DNA of 53,159 nt from CAZXEJ01 sp964639895 (GCA_964639895.1 CAZXEJ010000012.1:1-53159); one strand, 5' to 3'; positions 27,512-35,884 are shown, numbered from the stretch's first letter. A program made the numbers and translations. Notes: generated from the letters alone by a model not told the origin.

Positions 27512-27528
27512 CCCCTTCCAGGAAGGGG
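27512..27528 (+). repeat. Palindrome CCCCTTCC-A-GGAAGGGG
   Basis: Perfect inverted repeat with a single central base, 20 nt after the previous hairpin. As RNA it would form a six-pair stem with a CCAGG loop. It is not followed by T residues. Its role is unknown; it may act with the neighbouring hairpin. Confidence 0.4.
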
Positions 27529-28043
27529 CGTTCACCTTCACCAAAGGCCGCGAGTGGTAGATGCACCACTTGTTTTCCCCCCAGCCCTTCAGCGGTAGAG
27601 CGTCCTTGTGTGCCGCAGGTAACTGAACTCGAAGCTTTAAGCCTGGGTCCGGCGTGGTGCGTTCCTCGTTGCAGGAGGGGCGACAGTATCAGATACAGCT
27701 AGCTGCATCATAGTGCCGTACCGCCCGTATCTCTGGCGGCGTGTTCAATGGATCCTGTGGCTCGCCCCGCATGGAATGGGCGCGGCCGACGGTCGTGTGT
27801 GCCTCACCCCGACGAGGCGTCTTCGAGTGCGCGCTGTGGAGAAGCCGCGGGTCCGGGGCGTGTTACGGCGCTTTCGACCCGGCGGTCCCTCTGTCCGTCT
27901 CCCCTGGCCCGCCCCCTCTAACTAGTGCGTCCCTCCGCCCGAGGGTTCTCTCCTAGGCTCATTACCTTCGGTGATCGCGCCTCGGGATTTCTATGCAACC
28001 ACACGTCTTGCGGCGTGCTCAACGCCGTTTCTTACGTATCAAA

Positions 28044-28125
28044 TATAATGGTTTAGACCCGATACAGCGCATTCTTAATCCTTTCCATTATGCTTCCTTG
28101 ACATTTCCCGATTGATGATTAGGTT
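28044..28125 (+). promoter_or_regulatory. Candidate promoter elements before rpoH
   Basis: Two partial signals: a perfect TATAAT (28044-28049) without a convincing -35 box, and a perfect TTGACA (28098-28103) with a poor -10 (TAGGTT, 28120-28125) 16 nt later. The AT-rich surroundings in a GC-rich genome support a promoter, but the exact start cannot be fixed. Confidence 0.35.
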
Positions 28126-28142
28126 AAAGGGTGAGGTTCGAG

Positions 28143-29027
28143 ATGGGAACAGTTGCCAAGTTGGATTCATTGGAGCTTTACCTGAAGGAGGTCTCCCGCT
28201 ACCCGGTACTTGACCGTGAGGAGGAGAGGAGGCTTGCCCTGAAGTACCGTGAGGAAGGCGACCTCGAGGCCGCCAGGCTGCTCGTGCTCTCGAACCTGAG
28301 GTTCGTGGTCAAGATGGCGGCCCAGTACGCCTCCTATGGGGTGCCGCTGCTCGACCTCATACAGGAAGGGACGCTCGGGCTGATGAAGGCCGTCCGGAGC
28401 TTTGATCCCCGCAAGGGAACTAGGCTCATCTCATATGCCGTCTGGTGGATAAAGGCTTATATACATAACTTCATTATGCGCTCGTGGAGCGTTGTCAAGC
28501 TGGGCACCACCGAAGCGCAACGCAAGCTGTTCCATAAGCTCGGGCGCAAGAAGAGGGAGCTGGACCTGGCCGAAGACGCCCCGCTTGAAGACGACGAGAT
28601 AGCCCGCTTGGCCGACGCTTTCGGCGTCAAGGAATCGGATGTGCGTATGATGGAGACGCGTACCCAGGCCAGGGACCTCTCACTCGATGTCCACGCACCA
28701 GACGGCGACGGCTCTCTAGCCTATCTGGACCTGCTCGTGGACGACCGCCTCACGCAGGAGGAGCTGGTCGGGGAGGTCGAGATGGAGCGTGTGGGCTGGG
28801 AGGCCATAAGGGACGGAATGGCGGAACTCACTCCGCGCGAAAGGGTGGTGGTCGAGGGTAGGTACCTGTGTGAGAAGCCCAAGAAGCTCCACGAGTTGGG
28901 CCGGGAGCTGGGGGTGTCGAAGGAGAGGGTGAGGCAGATCGAGGCATCGGCCGTCCGCAAGCTGCGAGCCATAGCGGCCCGCCGCCTGGAGGGGGCCGGG
29001 GCAATAGAGTGTGAGTGTACCTGTTGA
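28143..29027 (+). CDS. rpoH: RNA polymerase sigma factor RpoH (sigma-32 type)
   Basis: 294 residues. Region 1.2/2: SLELYLKEVSRYPVLDREEE and NLRFVVKMAAQYASYGVPL, then DLIQEGTLGLMKAVRSFDP. Region 2.4: SYAVWWIKAYIHNFIMRSWSVVKLGTT. An RpoH-box-like segment QRKLFHKLGRKK is the feature that separates sigma-32 from other group members. Region 4: LHELGRELGVSKERVRQIEASAVRKL. It directs transcription of heat-shock genes. Start ATG 28143 has GGTGAGG 6 nt upstream; GTG 28131 is the alternative. It is followed 31 nt later by dnaK, a likely co-transcribed target. Confidence 0.92.
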   Translation: MGTVAKLDSLELYLKEVSRYPVLDREEERRLALKYREEGDLEAARLLVLSNLRFVVKMAAQYASYGVPLLDLIQEGTLGLMKAVRSFDPRKGTRLISYAVWWIKAYIHNFIMRSWSVVKLGTTEAQRKLFHKLGRKKRELDLAEDAPLEDDEIARLADAFGVKESDVRMMETRTQARDLSLDVHAPDGDGSLAYLDLLVDDRLTQEELVGEVEMERVGWEAIRDGMAELTPRERVVVEGRYLCEKPKKLHELGRELGVSKERVRQIEASAVRKLRAIAARRLEGAGAIECECTC

Positions 29028-29058
29028 GATGGAAGACCAACGAGGAGGAGACACATAG

Positions 29059-30984
29059 ATGGCGAAGAAAATCATAGGGATCGATCTTGGCACCACCAAC
29101 TCTGTGGTGGCGGTGGTCGAGGCCGGCGAGCCCAAGGTGATCATAAACGAGGAAGGCAACCGAACGACCCCATCGGTGGTCGCCTTCACCAAGGAGGGTG
29201 AGATACTCGTCGGCGGGCCGGCCAAGCGTCAGGCTATCGTCAATCCCGAGAATACGGTGTTCTCGATAAAGCGCCTAATGGGTATGCGCTACGAGGAGGC
29301 CCAGGACGAGGCCAAGCGCCTTCCCTACAAGGTTGTGCGCGCCGACAACGGCGACGCCTGGATCGAGGTGATGGGGAAGAAGTACTCTCCACCTCAGATA
29401 TCGGCCTTCATCCTTGGCAAGCTTAAGAAAGCCGCCGAGGAGTATCTCGGACACGAGGTAACCGAGGCCGTAATCACCGTGCCCGCCTACTTCAACGACA
29501 GCCAGCGCCAGGCCACCAAGGACGCGGGCAAGATAGCCGGGCTCGACGTCAAGAGGATAATCAACGAGCCCACGGCGGCGGCACTTGCCTACGGGTTCGA
29601 CAAGAAGAGGGAGGGCATGATAGCCGTCTACGACCTGGGAGGCGGCACGTTCGACATCTCCATCCTTGAAGTGGGCGACAACGTGATCGAGGTCAAGTCG
29701 ACGAACGGCAACACCCACCTAGGCGGCGACGACTTCGACCGCAGGATAATGGAATATTTGATCGAGGAGTTCAAGAAAGAGAGCGGAGTCGACCTGTCCA
29801 AGGACAAGATGGCGCTGCAACGCCTCAAGGAAGCCGCCGAGAAGGCCAAGATAGAGCTTTCTTCGACCGTGGAGACTGAGATCAACTTGCCGTTCATCAC
29901 GGCCGATCAGACGGGGCCTAAGCACCTCATCATGAAGCTTACGCGCTCGAAGCTGGAGCAGCTCATCGAGGACTTGGTCAAGGGTACGCTCGGCCCCTGC
30001 AAGCAGGCGCTCGAAGACGCCGGTCTCAAGCCATCTGACATCAAGGAGGTCATCCTGGTCGGGGGGTCGACCCGTATACCGCTTGTCCAGAACGTGGTGA
30101 GCGACTTCTTCGGCCGCACCCCTCACAAGGGGATCAATCCAGACGAAGTGGTTGCCGTGGGAGCGGCCATCCAGGGTGCCGTGCTGGCCGGCGAGGTGAA
30201 GGACGTGTTGCTGCTCGACGTCACACCGCTCTCGCTCGGCATCGAGACGTTGGGTGGTGTAATGACCCCCATCATAAAGCGCAACACCACCATACCGACC
30301 AGGAAGAGCCAGGTCTTCACCACGGCCGAGGACAACCAGTCGTCCGTGGAGATACACGTCCTCCAGGGTGAGAGGCCCATGGCCGCCGACAACCGGACGC
30401 TGGCACGGTTCGTGCTTGACGGCATACCGCCCGCCCCCAGGGGGGTGCCGCAGATAGAGGTGGCGTTCGATATCGACGCCGACGGCATACTCCACGTGAC
30501 TGCAAAGGACCTGGCCACGGGCAAGGAGCAGAAGATCCGCGTCGAGGCATCGAGCGGGTTGACCAAGGAGCAGGTCGAGAAGATGATACGCGAGGCCGAG
30601 GAGAAGGCACAGGAAGACAAGAAGAAGAAGGAGTTCATCGAGAACAGGAACAAGCTCGACGAGCTCATATACAGAACGGAGAAGAACTTCAAGGAGGTCG
30701 AGGACAAGCTCACCGAGGACGAGAAGAAGACGCTGCACGAGGCTCTCGAGCAGGGCAAGGCGGCGCTCAAGTCCGATAGCATAACCGAGATACTGGAGGC
30801 CATAGACAGCATAACGAAGGCGTCCCACTCGATAGCGGAGCACATGTATCAGAAGGCCGCCGGCCAGAGCGGGGCGGCGGGAGCCCAGGCCACAGACAGC
30901 GGTGGTACGGCGGCGGCCGGCTCGGCCGGAACGGGAGGCAAGGACGAAGGCGACGTCATAGACGCCGAGTTCACGGAGAAGTAA
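29059..30984 (+). CDS. dnaK: Chaperone DnaK (copy 1, next to rpoH)
   Basis: 641 residues, complete Hsp70. The ATPase domain (1-385) holds GIDLGTTNSVVAVVE, the phosphate-2 loop VYDLGGGTFDISIL, and ILVGGSTRIPLVQ. The linker DVLLLDVTPLSLGIETLGG leads into the substrate-binding beta domain and helical lid. The tail is Gly/Ala-rich and ends in VIDAEFTEK, the classical DnaK C-terminus. GAGGAGG is well placed before the ATG. DnaJ and GrpE are not beside it; the only grpE and dnaJ visible are in the hrcA operon with copy 2. Compared with copy 2 it is about 30 residues longer at the C-terminus and looks like the housekeeping form. Confidence 0.98.
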   Translation: MAKKIIGIDLGTTNSVVAVVEAGEPKVIINEEGNRTTPSVVAFTKEGEILVGGPAKRQAIVNPENTVFSIKRLMGMRYEEAQDEAKRLPYKVVRADNGDAWIEVMGKKYSPPQISAFILGKLKKAAEEYLGHEVTEAVITVPAYFNDSQRQATKDAGKIAGLDVKRIINEPTAAALAYGFDKKREGMIAVYDLGGGTFDISILEVGDNVIEVKSTNGNTHLGGDDFDRRIMEYLIEEFKKESGVDLSKDKMALQRLKEAAEKAKIELSSTVETEINLPFITADQTGPKHLIMKLTRSKLEQLIEDLVKGTLGPCKQALEDAGLKPSDIKEVILVGGSTRIPLVQNVVSDFFGRTPHKGINPDEVVAVGAAIQGAVLAGEVKDVLLLDVTPLSLGIETLGGVMTPIIKRNTTIPTRKSQVFTTAEDNQSSVEIHVLQGERPMAADNRTLARFVLDGIPPAPRGVPQIEVAFDIDADGILHVTAKDLATGKEQKIRVEASSGLTKEQVEKMIREAEEKAQEDKKKKEFIENRNKLDELIYRTEKNFKEVEDKLTEDEKKTLHEALEQGKAALKSDSITEILEAIDSITKASHSIAEHMYQKAAGQSGAAGAQATDSGGTAAAGSAGTGGKDEGDVIDAEFTEK

Positions 30985-30986
30985 GC

Positions 30987-31016
30987 CCACAGCGCCCCCC
31001 GACGAGGGCGCTGTGG
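30987..31016 (+). terminator. Perfect 11-bp hairpin after dnaK copy 1
   Basis: Starting 3 nt after the dnaK stop, CCACAGCGCCC (30987-30997) pairs perfectly with GGGCGCTGTGG (31006-31016) around an 8-nt loop. This is the strongest stem in the window. Downstream is CGGTTGATG, not a T-run, so it resembles a U-less terminator or an mRNA-stabilising 3' hairpin. Confidence 0.6.
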
Positions 31017-31877
31017 CGGTTGATGAATGAGGCTTGTCCTTCTTTAAGAGGACTGCCTCGCGACGCTGTCGGTACGCACCCGCCGCCTGTCGTGGGCGTG
31101 AGAGTGTGAGCTCGCACGCGCCTGTCCGAGTTCTGCGAGCACTGTCTGCGCGGACGGTCCAGTGCTCTACGGCGTGTTGAGTCAATGTGGAGCGCAGGCC
31201 GCTCCGTCCTTCACGCGCGTATTTGTGTGCCCTCGCCTTGCCGTTACCCTTAAACGCTCACTGGGGAAGCGGCTACCGGGTGGTGAAGGGCTGGCGCGCA
31301 GGTTGTCCCGGCGCCTCTTATCACGCTGGAGGGCTTGAGGGGCGGAACGCCGTTACGGGCCGGCCTGGAGCGGCATGAGCCCTTGACAGCGCCCGTTTTT
31401 AGGACTCCCCCCACGCTCTCCGGCTACAGGGGAAAGAGTTACTTATTATACTCCACGTGTCGGAAGTTGCTCGTGTCTCGGCATGGTGTGCTCTTATATC
31501 TTGAGCGGCTTTTCCTCTCCCGCAACACCGCGTCCCTCGTCCCTAGAGGGGTACGGTCGAGTTCCATTCAGCGCGTTCGCCGCCTCCCCACGGCCCCGGT
31601 CGGTGAGGAAGCGGCTCCATCCTGACCTTTTGAGGGGCGAAGCCTTTTTCCCGCTCGGCATCTGTGGTGTGTGCAACATTGATTAGAGTAGACTGTCCGT
31701 ACGCTCTGTTACAGGCGGCCATGCGGGCTGCCGTCATCCCCGTACTCATCCCCTAGAGCTTCCCAATCTTCCCAATCGGGAGGCGCCCTTGCCGTCATCC
31801 CATGCCGTCCCCCCCTGCGCGCCCGAGAGAACGGCGGCCGCGGCGGCACTATATCCCTTTCCGGCCGCTGCGTGTGC
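31017..31877. other. Spacer between dnaK copy 1 and rpmE
   Basis: About 0.9 kb without a credible gene. Short open frames here lack coding character. It contains a short direct-repeat cluster (31729-31813, separate entry) and a weak stem AGGGGC-GAA-GCCTTT followed by a T-run (31633-31649), which may be a small terminator. In part it is C-rich on the plus strand (22 C against 16 G in 31501-31560). No tRNA or known ncRNA motif was seen. Confidence 0.55.
31729..31813. repeat. Short direct-repeat cluster upstream of rpmE
   Basis: TGCCGTCATCCC occurs exactly at 31729-31740 and 31790-31801, with a partial third copy TGCCGTCCCCC at 31803-31813. Between them TTCCCAATC is repeated in tandem (31760-31768, 31769-31777). 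Function unknown; it lies 65-150 nt before the rpmE promoter. Confidence 0.55.
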
Positions 31878-31905
31878 TTGAAAACCGCACTGTTTGTGGT
31901 AGAGT
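31878..31905 (+). promoter_or_regulatory. rpmE: Candidate promoter of rpmE
   Basis: TTGAAA (31878-31883), 16-nt spacer, TAGAGT (31900-31905). A GGAGG at 31917-31921 follows before the ATG at 31932. I see no obvious Zur-type palindrome. Confidence 0.5.
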
Positions 31906-31931
31906 ATCTCCACTCTGGAGGCTGAAAACCC

Positions 31932-32135
31932 ATGAAACCCGATATCCATCCCCAGTACAAAGAGGTCACCATCACCTGTGCGTGCGGAGCCGTCTACAAG
32001 ACCCGCTCCACCCGTGCGGAGGATTTCAAGGTCGAGATCTGCTCCAATTGCCACCCTTTTTACACGGGTAAGGAACGAGCCGCTCAGGCCAAGGGCAGGG
32101 TGGAAAGGTTCAAGAGGAAGTACGGCAACCATTGA
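31932..32135 (+). CDS. rpmE: 50S ribosomal protein L31, zinc-binding form
   Basis: 67 residues. It starts MKPDIHPQYKEVTITCACG. The zinc ligands are Cys16 and Cys18 (CAC) and Cys37 and Cys40 (CSNC), so this is the RpmE (C+) type rather than the zinc-free YkgM type. The HPFYTGK segment and the basic tail RVERFKRKYG are family-typical. It appears to be a single gene with its own promoter; a further promoter precedes the EF-G-like gene 150 nt downstream. Confidence 0.97.
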   Translation: MKPDIHPQYKEVTITCACGAVYKTRSTRAEDFKVEICSNCHPFYTGKERAAQAKGRVERFKRKYGNH

Positions 32136-32223
32136 TCGCGCTCTCTTACTACTCGCCTACACCCCAACCGTCAATCGCGCCTCCAAGCAGAACGGTACGC
32201 CTTCCAGAGGGCCGCATCCCGCC

Positions 32224-32253
32224 TTTACAATCCATCGGACAGCGCTCTATAAT
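32224..32253 (+). promoter_or_regulatory. Candidate promoter of the EF-G-like operon
   Basis: TTTACA (32224-32229), 18-nt spacer, perfect TATAAT (32248-32253). The start codon of the EF-G-like gene is 33 nt further on, after the purine-rich GGAGAGGTGAGAG. Confidence 0.6.
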
Positions 32254-32286
32254 AGATATCAACGCCGCTTGGAGAGGTGAGAGTCC

Positions 32287-34374
32287 ATGGGTGACAACAG
32301 CGTCGGGAACGTAAGGAACATCGCCATAATAGCCCACCACGGGGCCGGAAAGACCTCTCTGGCCAGCGCCATGCTATACGTCTCCGGCGCCATAGACCGC
32401 CCGCCCAGGGCCGAGGACGCCGTAGCCTTGCTCGACTACGAGGAGAGCGAGCGCAAGAGGCACATGTCCATAAACGTGCACATGGGTTTCTGCACCTGGA
32501 ACGGCGGCACGCTGAACATACTTGACACCCCTGGCTTCGCCAACTTCCTCTATGAGACCGAATCGGCCCTCCGTGTCGTGGACGCCGCCGTCGTACTGGT
32601 GAGCGCCCTGAGCGGCGTCAAGACACAGACGGAGAAGTACTGGCAGATGGTGACCGATCTCGGCCTCCCCCGCATACTGTTCATGAACAAGATCGACCGC
32701 GAGCGGGCCAATTTCAACAACGCCGTGGCCGACATCGAGAAGGACCTGGGGATACAGCCCGTAGCACTGACCATACCCATTGGCGAAGAGGAGAACGTAC
32801 GCGGCGTAGTGGACCTCATAGCGAGGAAGGCCATCGTCTACGACGGCGACGGTAAAGGGAGCGTGGCCGAGGTGCCGGCCGAGATGGCGGAAGAAGTGGA
32901 AAGCTGGAGGGAGAAGGTCATTGAGACCGTCGCCGAGACGGACGACGAGCTGCTCGAGAGGTATCTAAATGGTGAGACCTTCGACGACGAACTCATATAC
33001 AGGGTCATATCGGAGGGCGTACAGAGCGGAAGGCTGACCCCACTTGTAGTGGGTTCGGCGACGAGACCGATCGGTGTTGACGTTCTCATGGACGCTGTTT
33101 TCAACTACCTGCCTTCTCCCCTCTACCGCCCTTCCGTCAAGGGAACCGATCTTCAAGGGCAGGAGGTGGAGAGGAAGCCCGACCCGGACGCCCCCCTTGC
33201 AGCTGCCGTTTTCAAGACCATCTCCGATCCCTATGCGGGGAAGATAAGCGTTTTGCGGGTGTTCTCAGGCACTCTCAAGCCGGACTCCACCGTATACAAC
33301 TCCACCCGCCGCACTCGTGAGAGAATAGGCCATCTCAGCAAGCTCATCGGCAAGAAGCAGCACACGGTGTCCATCGCCAAGGCGGGAGATGTAGTGGCGG
33401 TGAACAAACTGAAGGAAACGGTCACGGGCGATACGCTGTGTGACGAGTCTTCGCCAATTGTGATCGACTTCCCCGAGGCCGAGGAGGCCGTGATCTCTTA
33501 CGCCATCCAGCCTCAGAGCCGCGGCGACGAAGACAAGCTCATGATATCGCTTGCCAAGATAAGGGAGGAGGACCCCACCATACAGTTCAAGCGGGACGAG
33601 CAGACCGGCGAGTTCCTCATATCCGGTTCTGGTCAGGTGCACGTCGAAGTCATTGTGGAGAAACTCAAGAGTACCTACGGCGTAAGCGTCGACATGAAGA
33701 CCCCCAAGGTACCCTACAAGGAGACCATCAAGGGCACGGCCAAGGCCGAAGGCAAGTATATAAAGCAGACCGGCGGGCGCGGCCAGTACGGGGACGCGTG
33801 GATCGAGATCGAACCCCTCCCCAGGGGAGCCGGCTACGAGTTCGTCGACAAGATCGTGGGCGGCGTCATACCGCGCAACTTCATCCCCTCGGTCGAGAAA
33901 GGCATAAGGGAGGCGATGAAGCACGGCGTGCTGGCGGGCTATCCAGTGACCGACGTGCGCGTCACGCTGTTCGACGGTAAACACCATCCGGTCGATTCCT
34001 CCGACATAGCGTTCCAGATAGCGGGCTCGATGGCGTTCAAGAAGGCGATGGAGAGCGCCCAGCCCGTGTTGCTCGAACCCATAATGAGCATGGAGATCAT
34101 CACTCCCGACGACTGCCTTGGCGACGTCATAGGCGATATCAACGCACGCCGCGGCAAGGTCTCGGGCGTTGAGCCCCAGGCCGGTGGACACCTGATAAAG
34201 GCGCTGGTGCCGATGGCCGAGGTACTTACCTACGCCCCGGAACTGAGGTCCATTACCAGCGGTAGAGGCATGTTCACGATGCTCTTCTCCCACTACGACG
34301 AGGTGCCGGGCGCCCTTGCGGCCAAGATAATCGAAGAGTCCCGGGCCGAGAAGAAGGAGGGGGCGGCCGAGTAG
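32287..34374 (+). CDS. Elongation factor G-like protein (EF-G2 type, altered GTPase motifs)
   Basis: 695 residues with all five EF-G domains, including the domain IV segment TGGRGQYGDAWIEI. The GTPase motifs differ from translational EF-G. G1 is AHHGAGKTS (canonical AHIDAGKTT), and switch I reads RKRHMSI in place of RERGITI. G3 is DTPGFANF, in which Phe84 replaces the histidine that activates water for GTP hydrolysis in DTPGHVDF. NKID (134-137) is intact. Homologues with this pattern (the EF-G-like/FusA2 group) exist widely but their role is poorly known. It probably binds GTP; slow or no hydrolysis is an inference. It leads an operon with the next two genes (1-nt gap, then overlap). Confidence 0.9.
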   Translation: MGDNSVGNVRNIAIIAHHGAGKTSLASAMLYVSGAIDRPPRAEDAVALLDYEESERKRHMSINVHMGFCTWNGGTLNILDTPGFANFLYETESALRVVDAAVVLVSALSGVKTQTEKYWQMVTDLGLPRILFMNKIDRERANFNNAVADIEKDLGIQPVALTIPIGEEENVRGVVDLIARKAIVYDGDGKGSVAEVPAEMAEEVESWREKVIETVAETDDELLERYLNGETFDDELIYRVISEGVQSGRLTPLVVGSATRPIGVDVLMDAVFNYLPSPLYRPSVKGTDLQGQEVERKPDPDAPLAAAVFKTISDPYAGKISVLRVFSGTLKPDSTVYNSTRRTRERIGHLSKLIGKKQHTVSIAKAGDVVAVNKLKETVTGDTLCDESSPIVIDFPEAEEAVISYAIQPQSRGDEDKLMISLAKIREEDPTIQFKRDEQTGEFLISGSGQVHVEVIVEKLKSTYGVSVDMKTPKVPYKETIKGTAKAEGKYIKQTGGRGQYGDAWIEIEPLPRGAGYEFVDKIVGGVIPRNFIPSVEKGIREAMKHGVLAGYPVTDVRVTLFDGKHHPVDSSDIAFQIAGSMAFKKAMESAQPVLLEPIMSMEIITPDDCLGDVIGDINARRGKVSGVEPQAGGHLIKALVPMAEVLTYAPELRSITSGRGMFTMLFSHYDEVPGALAAKIIEESRAEKKEGAAE

Positions 34375-34375
34375 G

Positions 34376-34909
34376 ATGATCTACGCGTACAACGGTGCTA
34401 CTCCGCGGCTGGGCAAGGGTGTTTTCGTGGCCGAGGGTGCAGTCGTCGTGGGCGACGTGCAGGTGGGCGATTACTCCAGCATCTGGTTCAACTCGGTTGT
34501 CCGCGGCGACGTCTACCCGATACGCATCGGCAGTAGGACGAACATCCAGGACAACTCCGTGCTTCACGTGACCGGCGGACGGTGGTCTCTCGAGGTGGGC
34601 GACGAGGTCACGGTCGGACACCGAGTGGTGTTGCACGGGTGCACGGTGTGCGATAAGGTGCTCATAGGCATCGGGGCCGTCGTCCTCGACGGCGCCCGCA
34701 TAGGTAGCGGCTCCATCGTTGGGGCTGGTTCGGTCGTCCCCCCCGGCTTCAAGGTGCCGGAGGGTACGCTCGTGATGGGGGTGCCGGCCAAGGTGAGGAG
34801 GGAGTTGACCCCGGAAGAGCTTGAGGCCATCGTACGCTCGGCCGAAAACTACGTCTCACACGCCGCCCGCTACATGTCGGGGGATGTACGGACGGTGGGT
34901 TCGGTGTGA
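34376..34909 (+). CDS. Gamma-carbonic-anhydrase-like hexapeptide-repeat protein
   Basis: 177 residues forming a left-handed beta-helix (hexapeptide repeats such as VVVGDVQVGDYSSIWFNSVVRGDV, residues 20-130). The three metal-binding histidines of the gamma-CA family are present: His64 (NSVLHV), His82 and His87 (GHRVVLHGC). Relatives include YrdA, PaaY and CaiE; carbonic anhydrase activity is possible but not proven for many members. The ATG is 1 nt after the EF-G-like stop, and the stop overlaps the next gene (GTGA), so the three are translated from one mRNA. Confidence 0.9.
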   Translation: MIYAYNGATPRLGKGVFVAEGAVVVGDVQVGDYSSIWFNSVVRGDVYPIRIGSRTNIQDNSVLHVTGGRWSLEVGDEVTVGHRVVLHGCTVCDKVLIGIGAVVLDGARIGSGSIVGAGSVVPPGFKVPEGTLVMGVPAKVRRELTPEELEAIVRSAENYVSHAARYMSGDVRTVGSV

Positions 34910-35856
34910 GGGTGGCTTCCATCGACATCGGCACCAACACGGTGCGGCTCCTCGTATGCGAATTGATGGAAGGAGGAGCGCCGCGCAAGGTGCTGTTGAG
35001 ACGTGATATAAACCGTTTGGGTGGCGGCTTCCGTAGGGAAGTGGGATTCATAGCCGACGATGCCGCCTCCCGCACGCTGTCCGTCCTACGCTGTTACTCG
35101 TCTATACTCAGGCGCTTGGGCGTCCGGCGCGTAAGAGCCGTGGCCACGAGCGTAGTGCGCGAGGCTGCAAACGGCCCCGATTTCGTCCGCCGCGTGTGCC
35201 GGTGTTGCGGCCTCCGTGTCGAGACGATAAGCGGCGAAGAGGAGGCGAAGCTTACGGCTCGAGGTGTGTTGTGGTCGCTCGGCCTATCTGCACCGCAGGT
35301 GGCGATATTCGACGTTGGAGGCGGCAGCACCGAGGTGGTGGGCGTTGTCAAGGGGCAGGTGGCCGAAGTGGTGACTCTCCCGCTCGGAGTGGTCGATCTG
35401 GCCGAGCGGTTCGGGATCGGAGTCGAGCCGATAGCGGCAGGGGTGTTGGAGGAGCTGGAGCGCGTCGTGCGTACGGAGCTGCATAAGGGGGCCGGCGCGG
35501 TTCGCCGGCTTTTCGACGCACCTCCGGTCGTCGTCGGTACGGCGGGCACCGCAACGACGCTCGCCGCCATCGATCTGGGGCTCGAGCGCTACGATCCCGA
35601 AGCCGTCGATGGCCACGTCGTTGCCGCGCGTTTCGTCGCCGAGGTGATGAGGCGGATGGCTTCGCTGGACGCCGCCCGGAGGCTCGCCGTCCCAGGCATG
35701 GAGAGTGGGAGGGAAGACCTCATCGTTCCGGGATGCGCCATCGTGCTTGGAGTGCTCGGCCTCTTCAGCTGTTGTCGCTTCGTCGTCAGCGACGGCGGGC
35801 TGCTCGAAGGTCTGATGCATGACCTCGTCTTTGGAGCGGGAGAAAAAAACGGTTGA
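34906..35856 (+). CDS. Ppx/GppA family phosphatase
   Basis: 316 residues, the short two-domain form (exopolyphosphatase/guanosine pentaphosphatase family, actin-like ATPase fold). Motifs: VASIDIGTNTVRLLV (phosphate-1), ATSVVREAANGPDFV, SGEEEAKLTARGV, the phosphate-2 loop FDVGGGSTEVV, and VGTAGTATTLAAIDL. Members break down polyphosphate or pppGpp, so it may influence the stringent response. Length alone cannot separate Ppx from GppA. The GTG start overlaps the upstream stop. A cysteine pair in each half (CRCCG, SCC) is a minor oddity. hrcA follows after a separate promoter. Confidence 0.92.
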   Translation: MRVASIDIGTNTVRLLVCELMEGGAPRKVLLRRDINRLGGGFRREVGFIADDAASRTLSVLRCYSSILRRLGVRRVRAVATSVVREAANGPDFVRRVCRCCGLRVETISGEEEAKLTARGVLWSLGLSAPQVAIFDVGGGSTEVVGVVKGQVAEVVTLPLGVVDLAERFGIGVEPIAAGVLEELERVVRTELHKGAGAVRRLFDAPPVVVGTAGTATTLAAIDLGLERYDPEAVDGHVVAARFVAEVMRRMASLDAARRLAVPGMESGREDLIVPGCAIVLGVLGLFSCCRFVVSDGGLLEGLMHDLVFGAGEKNG

Positions 35857-35884
35857 ATTCGAGACACATCCGCTTTCCCTCACG

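Larger units (their letters stand above)
27410..28130. other. Spacer of 0.72 kb between sucC and rpoH
   Basis: No credible gene, and no remnant of sucD in any frame that I can see. Two hairpins lie 60-120 nt after sucC (listed separately). Part of the plus strand is strongly C-rich (29 C against 13 G in 27901-27960). The last 130 nt become AT-rich and hold candidate promoter elements for rpoH. Confidence 0.6.

Noticed and set aside
27410..28130. A decayed sucD after sucC
   Set aside because: No frame shows the SucD N-terminal CoA-binding or phospho-His motifs, even in fragments.
29719..31185. Long open frame (488 codons) on the minus strand opposite dnaK copy 1
   Set aside because: A well-known artefact: antisense frames to dnaK are often mis-annotated as NAD-glutamate dehydrogenase. 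DnaK on the plus strand is certain and the antisense frame has no ribosome-binding site or domain.
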